Source of the DNA: Hanleya hanleyi
Lineage: Eukaryota > Mollusca > Polyplacophora > Lepidopleurida > Hanleyidae
NCBI GenBank assembly: GCA_036873755.1
Contig: JAVTVY010020488.1
Coordinates: 1-64,000 of the forward strand
DNA: 64,000 bases
Direction: 5' to 3'
In this document: positions 39,601 through 54,700 of the stretch, one piece after another
Layout: every line of letters starts with the position of its first letter
Numbering within the stretch: the stretch's first letter is position 1
Made by a program: the position numbers and the translations under genes
The notes under the pieces: generated by a model
Databases searched by the model: none
What the model saw: the letters and a program-made list of their open reading frames with translations, nothing else
Told to the model about the DNA's origin: nothing

Positions 39601-40136
39601 ACGGCGACCTGTAGCGGCGCAATCAGTCATATGATCAGATATTGGATAGTTTACCAAAACCTTGAATTTAGAACATAACGAGGAGGTCATGCCGATAAAT
39701 GCGTCGGATTCTTCAAACATTGGGCAGTCGTCGTCCATTAACAGTTTGCAAAATCCATAATCCAGAGACCTGTTTCATGAATAATATTAGCACCTAAATG
39801 AACATAACCGAAAGATTAAAAAGTAAATTGGGGTTACTTGGAAGATAGAAGCGGTCAACATTTTCCAATGATGCCGACAAGATCAACTGATATTCTCTTC
39901 ATCAAATCCTTATCACCATTCAATGTTCGTAGAGTGTAGTACATTGCCGTGTAGTATCTGAAAAATGATGTCACGATATTGGTGCGAATAGAAGGAAATA
40001 GAATATTCTAATGAACATATTAATCTGATAGAAGAGTATCTCAATCACGCTGTTTATATAAACACTACGGAGATGTCTTTCACAGTGTTTATATGACCCC
40101 TAGCCCCAGATTAAGGGGAATTCGATACAAATTACA

Positions 40137-40275
40137 ATAAATAGCGCCAAAGGTCTTCAACACTATGATCATAGTTTGCAATCAGCAGATAATTTTTATC
40201 ACCGAATTTGAGAAACTTGGAATGCAGTCGTTTGATTTTGCAACCTTGCCTTGCAATTTTTTGTACCAGTACTTT
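40137..40275 (-). pseudogene. Relic of a second reverse transcriptase C-terminus
   Basis: About 45 codons (QKIARQGCKIKRLHSKFLKFGD...HSVEDLWRYLL) match the last residues of the 37750-38679 protein (QKLIKQGYSTKRLHSKFLKFGD...RSVQDLWRYVS), followed by the same 3' tail (39650-40130). It is a strongly truncated sister insertion in the same orientation. Confidence 0.8.
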
Positions 40276-40349
40276 GACAAGCTCTAGTATATGTTTTAGT
40301 CCGAAGAGAAACATAGGGTAAATTTTGTTAGCATTGATGGTCGACAATG

Positions 40350-41880
40350 AGCCTACATATATTGCTCATACTCAAGAACCATTACGTTTGATTATTTCCT
40401 ATATTGTGATTTCCAATGTTAGATTTAACATACTAATGTATTAACTCTAAAGAATAACTGCGCTGCATGTCGATTTTTAGACAGTTTATTTCCCCTCCTT
40501 TCCAACGTAACAGGGGAACGATCCCAGTCTGGTTGATCGAGTAATTCGGTAAAATCATCATCCGGAATGGAAAGTTAATGGAATTGTAACGATGTTTTTA
40601 TAGAAGCGATTATACACTGTCGTCAGTCCCGATTGTTCATAATATGGAATTGTATTGCGGAAGGCAAGCTACGATACACGATTGATTGCATTTTAATCAG
40701 TCATTTCCGTGGGGTCGAAGGGTCGCCCGATAGCATCACTGGATTATGAAATTTGTAATCTCACCAGGAATTAAGCGCTCCTCCGCGCCAAAATAGAACA
40801 GTGAAACTCTGTCAAAAGTTCTGCGAACAATAAGTAAGGGAAGTAACTGCAAAAACTGGCATAAGCATAATCACTTTGAAAAGGATCATTTCTTGAATAA
40901 ATAGAAAATATGTTTAAATTGCAAAACTGAACTACATCAACGGAAAAATGGGGAATGAATATAGCTATATTGTAGTGACGAAACATTGAAGAATAGCTGC
41001 AACTGCTGTGAACCATGAATTTTCCATTTTTGGCCTAACAGGCCTTCATATAAGTAATCTTTTACATTATAACTTTTCCGTTCATAGTTACAACTTTTAT
41101 CTTTCAGCTGACAGACGAAATACTCTTGTGTAGAAGTTAAATATATGTTTAACAATTATTTTCTTGCTCTATTGGATCGTCACAATATTCAACTACTGAC
41201 TAAGTGGTGTGGCTGTGTGTGCGTGCAACTAGCTCTATAGCCACGAATTATAATAACATAAGCGATTAATTGCGATAGCGGTGCGTTGTCTTTATTTCAC
41301 GTCACTATTGCACTTTAAAGTCCAAAATCAAGATGGGGGAAAAAAGATAAAAATGAAAACAAAAAAATTATGATTTGGAGTTTCGAACTCAAAAGTCGGC
41401 GTTCCTTTGTTTTTGTAATCCGACACTAACCATCCGGCCACGAAGCAGTTACAATTTTTGTTTGAAGGAATCATGTTCCGGATGGCGGTGAACTTCACCC
41501 CTACAGAGCATTTCACGCGTTTTGACATATTTCTTTATCAAGAAAATATGACACCGTTAACCAAAACGATTTTTCAGCATCATTTAGGATCAAACCCACC
41601 GAATATGGATATCTAAGACTTGTTTTGGTTAAAGGTGCAATATTTTGTATATGAAGGGAGTTCCCTCGAGGAATATCACCAAAAATCGCAAAAACAAACA
41701 AATGCGTATTTTCTAATACTCGTAATATTTGTTTGACAAATCTCTTGTCGGTGTAAATTCGGAATACAAAAATTCAGTATTTTCTCTCTCAAGCTAATAA
41801 CCTTTGCATTGAACACGAGGAAATTATATTTTCGGTTTATAAACGCAACACACAAAGGACAACAATACAGTCGAACCGAA
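40350..41880. other. Non-coding host DNA
   Basis: No ORF longer than about 80 codons has a domain. No RNA gene or repeat recognised. Confidence 0.45.
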
Positions 41881-42640
41881 CACATTCATTGTCAAGCGTC
41901 ATTGTCAAAAATGGCCAATGTTTTCCTTTGGATTAATCCTTTCTTCAAGAGTATGGGTAAAAATTTAGTCCAATTATCTTTTTTCTGTTGGACAAAATCA
42001 CTGTTCATGGCATAGGACAAAGAAATTTGTTGTCCACCATCAATGTCTACAAAGACCAATGCTTTCTTGACGTAACACTGATCCGGAAGTGGGGACAAGA
42101 AAGTATTGCCGAGCGTCATTGTCGACCAATGGATCCTGTGAACTAAATGATATGGATTCAAGTTTAGGGTCGAACAATTTATTGCCGACTGTTATTAATG
42201 TTTTCCATTGGACTAAAACTCTGCGGTCGCAAGGAAATGAAATTATTGTCGAACGCCATTACCGACAATAACGCATGTTTTCCTGCAGTATAAGACAATG
42301 GTTCATGACCGAGGACAGGACATTGTCTACAGTCATTGTTAAAATGACTAATGATTTCCTTTTAGTCGAATTCACTGGATCGAGAGTAGGGTTGAGAAAT
42401 TTATTGTTGACCGCCATTGTCGGCAATGCTCGATGTTTTACTGCAATATATAAAAAAAAAACTGATTCGATAGAGAGTGGGCAAGTAATTTCTTATTTTG
42501 GATTTAAATACTGGTTTGAGCCATCGCTGTCGACAATGACCAATATTACCATCGGAATTATTGAAATACTAGTTCAAGACTAGGCGCAACACTGATTCAA
42601 GAGTAGCAGTAAGAATTTTTACGTGGACCATCATTGTTGT
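41880..42640. repeat. ATTGTCGACAAT-type repeats, plus-type
   Basis: The opposite orientation to 38830-39600: 'gaatttattg.cgac.gtcattgtc..caatg.t..tgttttcc' recurs near 41890, 42105, 42180, 42250, 42320, 42400 and 42530, at irregular spacings of about 70-130 bp. Confidence 0.65.
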
Positions 42641-42702
42641 CACAAATAGGATTGTGAGCAGCCGAATTCAGAAAGAAATTAATGAGAGATTGGTGCTTTT
42701 CG

Positions 42703-42750
42703 TCCATGGTCCGTCGTCCGTGGTCCGTGGTCCGTCGTCCGTCCGTCAGT
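42703..42750. repeat. GTCCGT microsatellite at the satellite border
   Basis: Short run of 'gtccgtcgtccgtggtccgtgg' just before the first satellite unit. Confidence 0.8.
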
Positions 42751-42755
42751 CGGCC

Positions 42756-45700
42756 CGTAAACAATTCTTGTTATCGCGATTTCTCAGGAACTACTTTATG
42801 GATCTTTCTCAATTTGGTACACAGGTTCCCCTTGGGGTCTAGTTGTGCAAGATACCTGTTTTGGTACGATTCGAAAATCCAATATGGCCACCAGGCAGCA
42901 ATCTTGGATTTCTCCATGAAACATTGTTATCCCGATTTCTCAGGAACTACTGCATGGATCTTTCTGAAATTTGGTACACAGGTTCCCCTTGGGGTCTAGT
43001 TGTGCAAGATACCTTTCTGGTCCGATTCGAAAATCAAATATGGCCACCAGGCAGCCATCTTGGATTTCCCCATGAAAACTTGTTATCGCGGTTTCTTCGG
43101 AACTACTGCATGGATCTTTCTCAAATTTGCTACACAGGTTCCCCTTGGGGTCTAGTTGTGCAGGATACCTTTTCTGGTTCGATTCTAAAATCCAATATGG
43201 CCACCAAGCAGCCATCTTGGATTTCCCCATGAAACCTTGTTATCGCGATTTCTCAGGAACTACTTTATGGATCTTTCTCGAATTTGGTACACAGGTTCCC
43301 CTTGGGGTCTAGTTGTGCAAGATACCTGTTTTGGTACGATTCGAAAATCAAATATGGCCACCAGGCAGCAATCTGGGATTTCTCCATGAAACCTTGTTAT
43401 CGCGATTTCTCAGGAACTACTGCATGGATCTTTCTGAAATTTGGTACACAGGTTCCCCTTGGGGTCTAGTTGTACAAGATACCTTTTCTGGTCCGATTCG
43501 AAAATCCAATATGGCCACCAGGCAGCCATCTTGGATTTCCCCATGAAACCTTGCTATCCCGGTTTCTTAGGAACTACCGCATGGATCTTTCTCAAATTTG
43601 GTACACAGGTTCCCCTTGGGGTCTAGTTGTGCAGGATACCTTTTCTGGTTCGATTCGAAAACCCAATATGGCCACCAGGCAGCCATCTTGGATTTCCCCA
43701 TGAAACCTTGTTATCGCGATTTCTCAGGAACTACTGCATGGCTCTTTCTGAAATTTGGTACACAGGTTCCCCTTGGGGTCTAGTTGTACAAGATACCTTT
43801 TCTGGTCCGATTCGAAAATCCAATATGGCCACAGGCAGCCATCTTGGATTTCCCCATGAAACATTGTTATTGCGATTTCTCAGGAACTACTGCATGGATC
43901 TTTCTCAAATTTGGTACACAGGTTCCCCTTAGGGTCTAGTTGTGGAAGATGCCTTTTCTGGTTCGATTCGCCAATCCAGTATGGCCACTAGGCAGCCATC
44001 TTGGATTTCCCCATGAAACTTTATCGTCATTTCTCAGAAACTACTTCCTGGATCTTTCTCAAATTTGGTACACAGGTTCGCCTTAGAGTCTGGTTGTGCA
44101 AGATACCTTTTTTCAGTCCGAATCGAATATCCAATATGGCCACAAGACAGCCATCTTGGATTTCGCCATGAAACCTTGTTATTGCGATTTCTCAGGAAGT
44201 ACTCCATGGATCTTTCTCAAATGTGGTACACAGGTTCCCCTTGGAGTCTAGTTGTACAGGATACCTTTCCTGGTCCGATTTGAAAATCCAGTATGGCCAC
44301 CAGGCAGCCATCTTGGATTTCCCCATGAAACTTTATCGTCATTTCTCAGAAAGTACCGCATGGATCTATCTCAAATTTGGTACACAGGTTCCTCTTGTGG
44401 TCTAGTTGTGCAAGATAACTTTCCTGGTCCGATTTGAAAATCCAATATGGCCACCAAGCAGCAATCTTGGATTTCTCCATGAAACCTTGTTATCGCGATT
44501 TCTCAGGAACTACTGCATGGATCTTTCTGAAATTTGGTACACAGGTTCCCCTTGGGGTCTAGTTGTGCAGGATGCCTTTTCTGGTTCGATTCGAAAATCC
44601 AATATGGCCACCAGGCAACCATCTTGGATTTCCCCATGAAACCTTTTTATCGCGATTTCTCAGGAACTACTGCATGGCTCTTTCTGAAATTTGGTACACA
44701 GGTTCCCCTTGGGGTCTGGTTGTACAAGATACCTTTTCTGGTCCGTTTCGAAAATCCAATATGGCCACAGGCAGCCATCTTGGATTTCCCCATGAAACCT
44801 TGTTATTGCGATTTCTCAGGAACTACTGCATGGATCTTTCTCAAATTTGGTACACAGGTTCCCCTTAGGGTCTAGTTGTGGAAGATGCCTTTTCTGGTTC
44901 GATTCGAAAATCTAGTATGGCCACTAGGCAGCCATCTTGGATTCCCCATGAAACTTTATCGTCATTTCTCAGAAACTACTGCCTGGATCTTTCTCAAATT
45001 TGGTACACAGGTTCCCCTTAGAGTCTGGTTGTGCATGATACCTTTTTCAGTCCGAATCGAATATCCAATATGGCCACAAGACAGCCATCTTGGATTTCGC
45101 CATGAAACCTTGTTATTGCGATTTCTCAGGAAGTACTGCATGGATCTTTCTCAAATTTGGTACACAGGTTCCCCGTGGGGTCTAGTTGTACAGGATACCT
45201 TTCCTGGTCCGATTTGAAAATCCAGTATTGCCACCAGGCAGCCATCTTGGATTTCCCCATGAAACTTTATCGTCATTTCTCAGGAAGTACTGCATGGATC
45301 TATCTCAAATTTGGTACACAGGTTCCTCTTGTGGTCTAGTTGTGCAAGATAACTTTCCTGGTCCGATTTGAAAATCCAATATGGCCACCAGGCAGCCATC
45401 TTGGATTTCCCCATGCAACTTTGTTATCGTGATTTCTCAGGAAGTACTGGATAGATCTTTCTCAAGTTCCCCTTAGGGTCTAGTTGTGCAAGATACCTTT
45501 TTTCAGTCCGAATCGAATATCCAATATGGCCACAAGACAGCCATCTTGGATTTCGCCATGAAACCTTGTTATTGCGATTTCTCAGGAAGTACTGCATGGA
45601 TCTTTCTCAAATTTGGTACACAGGTTCCTCTTGGAGTCTAGTTGTACAGAATACCTTTCCTGGTCCGATTTGAAAATCAAGTATGGCCACCAGGCAGCCA

Positions 45701-48700
45701 TCTTGGATTTCCCCATGAAACTTTATCGTCATTTCTCAGAAACTACTGCCTGGATCTATCTCATATTTGGTACACAGGTTCCTCTTGTGGTCTAGTTGTG
45801 CAAGATAACTTTCGTGGTCCGATTTGAAAATCCAATATGGCCACCAGGCAGCAATCTTGGATTTCTCCATGAAACCTTGTTATCGCGATTTCTCAGGAAC
45901 TACTGCATGGATCTTTCTGAAATTTGATACACAGCTTCCCCATGGGGTCTAGTTGTGCAGCTTACCGTTCTGGTCCGATTCGAAAATCCAATATGGCCAC
46001 CAGGCAGCCATCTTGGATTTCCCCATGAAACCTTGTTATCCCGGTTTCTTAGGAACTACCGCATGGATCTTTCTCAAATTTGGTACACAGGTTCCCCTTG
46101 GGGTCTAGTTGTGCAGGATACCTTTTCTGGTTCGATTCGAAAATCCAATATGGCCACCAGGCAGCCATCTTTGATTTCCCCATGAAACCTTGTTATCGCG
46201 ATTTCTCAGGAACTACTGCATGGCTCTTTCTGAAATTTGGTACACAGGTTCCCCTTGGGGTCTAGTTGTACAAGATACCTTTTCTGGTCCGATTCGAAAA
46301 TCCAATATGGCCACAGGCAGCCATCTTGGATTTCCCCATGAAACCTTGTTATTGCGATTTCTCAGGAACTACTGCATGGATCTTTCTCAAATTTGGTACA
46401 CAGGTTCCCCTTAGGGTCTAGTTGTGGAAGATGCCTTTTCTGGTTCGATTCGACAATCCAATATGGCCACTAGGCAGCCATCTTGGACTTCCCCATGAAA
46501 CTTTATCGTCATTTCTCAGAAACTACTTCGTGGATCTTTCTCAAATTTGGTACACAGGTTCCCCTTAGAGTCTGGTTGTGCAAGATACCTTTTTTCAGTC
46601 CGAATCGAATATCCAATATGGCCACAAGACAGCCATCTTGGATTTCGCCATGAAACCTTGTTATTGCGATTTCTCAGGAAGTACTCCATGGATCTTTCTC
46701 AAATGTGGTACACAGGTTCCCCTTGGAGTCTAGTTGTACAGGATACCTTTCCTGGTCCGATTTGAAAATCCAGTATGGCCACCAGGCAGCCATGTTGGAT
46801 TTCCCCATGAAACTTTATCGTCATTTCTCAGGAAGTACTGCATGGATCTATCTCAAATTTGGTACACAGGTTCCTCTTGTGGTCTAGTTGTGCAAGATAA
46901 CTTTCCTGGTCCGATTTGAAAATCCAATATGGCCACCAAGCAGCAATCTTGGATTTCTCCGTGAAACCTTGTTATCGCGATTTCTCAGGAACTACTGCAT
47001 GGATCTTTCTGAAATTTGGTACACAGGTTCCCCTTGGGGTCTAGTTGTGCAGGATGCCTTTTCTGGTTCGATTCGAAAATCCAGTATGGCCACCAGGCAG
47101 CCATCTTGGATTTCCCCATGAAACTTTATCGTCATTTCTCAGGAAGTACTGCATGGATCTATCTCAAATTTGGTACACAGGTTCCTCTTGTGGTCTAGTT
47201 GTGCAAGATAACTTTCCTGGTCCGATTTGAAAATCCAATATGGCCACCAGGCAGCCATCTTGGATTTCCCCATGCAACTTTGTTATCGTGATTTCTCAGG
47301 AAGTACTGGATAGATCTTTCTCAAGTTCCCCTTAGGGTCTAGTTGTGCAAGATACCTTTTTTCAGTCCGAATCGAATATCCAATATGGCCACAAGACAGC
47401 CATCTTGGATTTCGCCAAGAAACCTTGTTATTGCGATTTCTCAGGAAGTACTGCATGGATCTTTCTCAAATTTGGTACACAGGTTCCCCTTGGAGTCTAG
47501 TTGTACAGAATACCTTTCCTGGTCCGATTTGAAAATCAAGTATGGCCACCAGGCAGCCATCTTGGATTTCCCCATGAAACTTTATCGTCATTTCTCAGGA
47601 AGTACCGCATGGATCTATCTCACATTTGGTACACAGGTTCCTCTTGTGGTCTAGTTGTGCAAGATAACTTTCCTGGTCCGATTTGAAAATCCAATATGGC
47701 CACCAGGCAGCAATCTTGGATTTCTCCATGAAACCTTGTTATCGCGAATTTTCAGGAACTACTGCATGGACCCTTCTGAAATTTGGTACACAGCTTCCCC
47801 TTGGGGTCTAGTTGTGCAAGTTACCGTTCTGGTCCGATTAGAAAATCCAATATGGCCACCAGGCCGCCATCTTGGATTTCCCCATGAAACCTTGTTATCC
47901 CGGTTTCTTAGGAACTACCGCATGGATCTTTCTCAAATTTGGTACACAGGTTCCCCTTAGGGTCTAGTTGTGGAAGATGCCTTTTCTGGTTCGTTTCGAC
48001 AATCCAATATGGCCACTAGTCAGCCATCTTGGATTTCCCCATGAAACTTTATCGTCATTTCTCAGAAACTACTGCCTGGATCTTTCTCAAATTTGGTACA
48101 CAGGTTCCCCTTAGAGCCTGGTTGTGCAAGATACCTTTTTTCAGTCCGAATCGAATATCCAATATGGCCACAAGACAACCATCTTGGATTTCGCCATGAA
48201 ACCTTGTTATTGCGATTTCTCAGGAAGTACTCCATGGATCTTTCTCAAATGTGGTACACAGGTTCCCCTTGGAGTCTAGTTGTACAGGATACCTTTCCTG
48301 GTCCGATTTGAAAATCCAGTATGGCCACCAGGCAGCCATCTTGGATTTCCCCATGAAACTTTATCGTCATTTCTCAGGAAGTACCGCATGGATCTATCTC
48401 AAATTTGGTACACAGGTTCCTCTTGTGGTCTAGTTGTGCAAGATAACTTTCCTGTTCCGATTTGAAAATCCAATATGGCCACCAAGCAGCAATCTTGGAT
48501 TTCTCCATGAAACCTTGTTATCGCGATTTCTCAGGAACTACTGCATGGATCTTTTTCAAATTTGGTACACAGGTTCCCCTTAGGGTCTAGTTGTAGAAGA
48601 TGCCTTTTCTGGTTCGATTCGACAATCCAATATGGCCACTAGGCAGCCATCCTGGATTTCCCCGTGAAACTTTATCGTCATTTCTCAGAAACTACTTCCT

Positions 48701-51700
48701 GGATCTTTCTCAAATTTGGTACACAGGTTCCCCTTAGGGCCTGGTTGTGCAAGATACCTTTCCTGGTCCGATTTGAAAATCCAATATGGCCACCAAGCAG
48801 CCATCTTGGATTTCTCCATGAAACCTTGTTATCGCGATTTCTCAGGAACTACTGCATGGATCTTTCTCAAATTTGGTACACAGGTTCCCCTTAGGGTCTA
48901 GTTGTGGAAGATGCCTTTTCTGGTTCGATTCGACAATCCAATATGGCCACTAGGCAGCCATCTTGGATGGCCACTAGGCAGCCATCTTGGATTTCCCCAT
49001 GAAACTTTATCGTCATTTCTCAGAAACTACTTCCTGGATCTTTCTCAAATTTGGTACACAGGTTCCCCTTAGGGCCTGGTTGTGCAAGATACCTTTTTTC
49101 AGTCCGAATCGAATATCCAATATGGCCACAAGACAGCCATCTTGGATTTCGCCATGAAACCTTGTTATCGCGATTTCTCAGGAACTACTGCATGGATCTT
49201 TCTGAAATTTGGTACACAGGTTCCCCTTGGGGTCTAGTTGTGCAGAATACCTTTTCTGGTTCGATTCGAAAATCCAATATGGCCACCAGGCAACCATCTT
49301 GGATTTCCCCATGAAACCTTTTTATCGCGATTTCTCGGGAACTACTGCATGGCTCTTTCTGAAATTTGGTACACAGGTTCCCCTTGGGGTCTAGTTGTAC
49401 AAAATACCTTTTCTGGTCCGTTTCGAAAATCCAATATGGCCACAGGCAGCCATCTTGGATTTCCCCATGAAACCTTGTTATTGCGATTTCTCAGGAACTA
49501 CTGCATGGATCTTTCTCAAATTTGGTACACAGGTTCCCCTTAGGGTCTAGTTGTGGAAGATGCCTTTTCTGGTTCGATTCGAAAATCCAATATGGCCACC
49601 AGGCAGCCATCTTTGATTTCCCCATGAAACCTTGTTATCGCGATTTCTCAGGAACTACTGCATGGCTCTTTCTGAAATTTGGTACACAGGTTCCCCTTGG
49701 GATCTAGTTGTACAAGATACCTTTTCTGGTCCGATTCGAAAATCAAATATGGCCACAGGCAGCCATCTTGGATTTCCCCATGAAACCTTGTTATTGCGAT
49801 TTCTCAGGAACTACTGCATGGATCTTTCTCAAATTTGGTACACAGGTTCCACTTAGGGTCTAGTTGTGGAAGATGCCTTTTCTGGTTCGATTCGACAATC
49901 CAATATGGCCACTAGGCAGCCATCTTGGATTTCCCCATGAAACTTTATCGTCATTTCTCAGAAACTACTGCCTGGATCTTTCTCAAATTTGGTACACAGG
50001 TTCCCCTTAGAGCCTGGTTGTGCAAGATACCTTTTTTCAGTCCGAATCGAATATCCAATATGGCCACAAGACAACCATCTTGGATTTCGCCATGAAACCT
50101 TGTTATTGCGATTTCTCAGGAAGTACTCCATGGATCTTTCTCAAATGTGGTACACAGGTTCCCCTTGGAGTCTAGTTGTACAGGATACCTTTCCTGGTCC
50201 GATTTGAAAATCCAGTATGGCCACCAGGCAGCCATCTTGGATTTCCCCATGAAACTTTATCGTCATTTCTCAGGAAGTACCGCATGGATCTATCTCAAAT
50301 TTGGTACAGAGGTTCCTCTTGTGGTCTAGTTGTGCAAGATAACTTTCCTGGTCCGATTTGAAAATCCAATATGGCCACCAAGCAGCAATCTTGGATTTCT
50401 CCATGAAACCTTGTTATCGCGATTTCTCAGGAACTACTGCATGGATCTTTCTGAAATTTGGTACACAGGTTCCCCTTGGGGTCTAGTTGTGCAGGATACC
50501 TTTTCTGGTTCGATTCGAAAATCCAATATGGCCTCAGGCAGCCATCTTGGATTTCCCCATGAAACCTTGTTATTGCGATTTCTCAGGAACTACTGCATGG
50601 ATCTTTCTCAAATTTGGTACACAGGTTCCCTTTAGAGTCTGGTTGTGCAAGATACCTTTTTTCAGTCCGAATCGAATATCCAATATGGCCACAAGACAGC
50701 CATCTTGGATTTCGCCATGAAACCTTGTTATTGCGATTTCTCAGGAAGTACTCCATGGATCTTTCCCAAATGTGGTACACAGGTTCCCCTTGGAGTCTAC
50801 TTGTACAGGATACCTTTCCTGGTCCGATTTGAAAATCCAGTATCGCCACCAGGCAGCCATCTTGGATTTCCCCATGAAACTTTATCGTCATTTCTCAGGA
50901 AGTACCGCATGGATCTATCTCAAATTTGGTACACAGGTTCCTCTTGTGGTCTAGTTGTGCAAGATAACTTTCCTGTTCCGATTTGAAAATTCAATATGGC
51001 CACCAAGCAGCAATCTTGGATTTCTCCATGAAACCTTGTTATCGCGATTTCTCAGGAACTACTGCATGGATCTTTTTCAAATTTGGTACACAGGTTCCCC
51101 TTAGGGTCTAGTTGTGGAAGATGCCTTTTCTGGTTCGATTCGACAATCCAATATGGCCACTAGGCAGCCATCTTGGATTTCCCCATGAAACTTTATCGTC
51201 ATTTCTCAGAAACTACTTCCTGGATATTTCTCAAATTTGGTACACAGGTTCCACTTAGGGCCTGGATGTGCAAGATACCTTTTTTCAGTCCGAATCGAAT
51301 ATCCAATATGGCCACAAGACAGCCATCTTGGATTTCGCCATGAAACCTTGTTATTGCGATTTCTCAGGAAGTACTCCATGGATCTTTCCCAAATGTGGTA
51401 CACAGGTTCCCCTTGGAGTCTACTTGTACAGGATACCTTTCCTGGTCCGATTTGAAAATCCAGTATCGCCACCAGGCAGCCATCTTGGATTTTCCCATGA
51501 AACTTTATCGTCATTTCTCAGGAAGTACCTCATGGATCTATCTCAAATTTGGTACACAGGTTCCTCTTGTGGTCTAGTCGTGCAAGATAACTTTCCTGGT
51601 CCGATTTGAAAATCCAATATGGCCACCAAGCAGCAATCTTGGATTTCTCCATAAAACCTTGTTATCGCGATTTCTCAGGAACTACTGCATGGATCTTTCT

Positions 51701-54700
51701 GAAATTTGGTACACAGGTTCCCCTTGGGGTCTAGTTGTGCAGGATACCTTTTATGGTTCGATTCGAAAATCCAATATGGCCACCAGGCAACCATCTTGGA
51801 TTTCCCCATGAAACCTTTTTATCGCGATTTCTCAGGAAATACTGCATGGCTCTTTCTGAAATTTGGTACACAGGTTCCCCTTGGGGTCTAGTTGTACAAA
51901 ATACCTTTTCTGGTCCGTTTCGAAAATCCAATATGGCCACAGGCAGCCATCTTGGATTTCCCCATGAAACCTTGTTATTGCGATTTCTCAGGAACTACTG
52001 CATGGATCTTTCTCAAATTTGGTACACAGGTTCCCCTTAGGGTCTAGTTGTGGAAGGTGCCTTTTCTGGGTCGATTCGACAATCCAATATGCCCACTAGG
52101 CAGCCATCTTGGATTTCCCCATGAAACTTTATCGTCATTTCTCAGAAACTACTGCCTGGATCTTTCTCAAATTTGGTACACAGGTGCCCCTTAGAGTCTG
52201 GTTGTGCAAGATACCTTTTTTCAGTCCGAATCGAATATCCAATATGGCCACAAGACAGCCATCTTGGATTTCCCCATGAAACCTTGTTATTGCGATTTCT
52301 CAGGAACTACTGCATGGATCTTTCTCAAATTTGGTACACAGGTTCCCCTTAGGGTCTAGTTGTGGAAGATGCCTTTTCTGGCTCGATTCGAAAATCTAGT
52401 ATGGCCACTAGACAGCCATCTTGGATTCCCCATGAAACTTTATCGTCATTTCTCAGAAACTACTGCCTGGATCTTTCTCAAATTTGGTACACAGGTTTCC
52501 CTTAGAGTCTGGTTGTGCATGATACCTTTTTTCAGTCCGAATCGAATATCCAATATGGCCACAAGACAGCCATCTTGGATTTCGCCATGAAACCTTGTTA
52601 TTGCGATTTCTCAGGAAGTACTCCATGGATCTATCTCAAATGTGGTACACAGGTTCCTCTTGTGGTCTAGTTGTGCAAGATAACTTTCCTGGTCCGATTT
52701 GAAAATCCAGTATGGCCACCAGGCAGCCATCTTGGATTTCCCCATGCAACTTTGTTATCGTGATTTCTCAGGAAGTACAGAAATAGATCTTTCTCAAGTT
52801 CCCCTTAGGGTCTAGTTGTGCAAGATATCTTTTTTCAGTCCGAATCGAATATCCAATATGGCCACAAGACAGCCATCTTGGATTTCGCCATGAAACCTTG
52901 TTATTGCGATTTCTCAGGAAGTACTGCATGGATCTTTCTCAAATTTGGTACACAGGTTCCCCTTGGAGTCTAGTTGTACAGGATACCTTTCATGGTCCGA
53001 TTTGAAAATCAAGTATGGCCACCAGGCAGCCATCTTGCATTTCCCCATGAAACTTTATCGTCATTTCTCAGGAAGTACCGCATGGATCTATCTCAAATTT
53101 GGTACACAGGTTCCTCTTGTGGTCTATTTGTGCAAGATAACTTTCCTGGTCCGATTTGAAAATCCAATATGGCCACTAGGCAGCAATCTTGGATTTCTCC
53201 ATGAAACCTTGTTATCGCGATTTCTCAGGAACTACTGCATGGATCTTTCTGAAATGTGGTACACAGCTTCCCCTTGGGGTCTAGTTGTGCAAGTTACCGT
53301 TCTGGTCCGATTCGAAAATCCAATATGGCCACCAGGCAGCCATCTTGGATTTCCCCATGAAACCTTATTATCCCGGTTTCTTAGGAACTACCGCATGGAT
53401 CTTTCTCAAATTTGGTACACAGGTTCCCCTTGGGGTCTAATTGTGCAGGATACCTTTTCTGGTTCGATTCGAAAATCCGATATGGCCACCAGGCAGCCAT
53501 CTTGGATTTCCCCATGAAACCTTGTTATCGCGATTTATCAGGAACTACTTCATGGCTCTTTCTGAAATTTGGTACACAGGTTCCCCTTGGGGTCTAGTTG
53601 TACAAGATACCTTTTCTGGTCCAATTCGAAAATCCAATATGGCCACAGGCAGCCATCTTGGATTTCCCCATGAAACCTTGTTATTGCGATTTCTCAGGAA
53701 CTACTACATGGATCTTTCACAAATTTGGTACACAGGTTCCCCTTAGGGTCTAGTTGTGGAAGATGCCTTTTCTGGTTCGATTCGACAATCCAATATGGCC
53801 ACTAGGCAGCCATCTTGGATTTCCCCATGAAACTTTATCGTCATTTCTCAGAAACTACTGCCTGGATCTTTCTCAAATTTGGTACACAGGTTCCCCTTAG
53901 AGTCTGGTTGTGCAAGATACCTTTTTCAGTCCGAATCGAATATCCAATATGGCCACAAGACAGCCATCTTGGATTTCGCCATGAAACCTTGTTATTGCGA
54001 TTTCTCAGGAAGTACTCCATGGATCTTTCCCAAATTTGGTACACAGGTTTACCTTGGAGTCTAGTTGTACAGGATACATTTTCTGGTCCGATTTGAAAAT
54101 CCAGTATGGCCACCAGGCAGCCATCTTGGATTTCCCCATGAAACTTTATCGTCATTTCTCAGGAAGTACCGCATGGATCTATCTCAAAATTTGGTACACA
54201 GGTTCCTCTTGTGGTCTAGTTGTGCAAGATGACTTTCCTGGTCCGATTTGAAAATCCAATATGGCCACCAAGCAGCAATCTTGGATTTCTCCATGAAACC
54301 TTGTTATCGCGATTTCTCAGGAAATACTGCATGGATCTTTCTGAAATTTGGTACACAGGTTCCCCTTGGGGTCTAGTTGTGCAGGATACCTTTTTTGGTT
54401 CGATTCGAAAATCCAATATGGCCTCAGGCAGCCATCTTGGATTTCGCCATGAAACCTTGTTATTGCGATTTCTCAGGAAGTACTCCATGGATCTTTCTCA
54501 AATTTGGTACACAGGTTCCCCTTGGGGTCCAGTTGTACAGGATACCTTTCCAGGTCCGATTTGAAAATCCAGTATGGCCACCAGGCAGCCATCTTGGATT
54601 TCCCCATGAAACTTTATCGTCATTTCTCAGGAAGTACTGCATGGATCTATCTCAAATGTGGTACACAGGTTCCTCTTGTGGTCTAGTTGTGCAAGATAAC

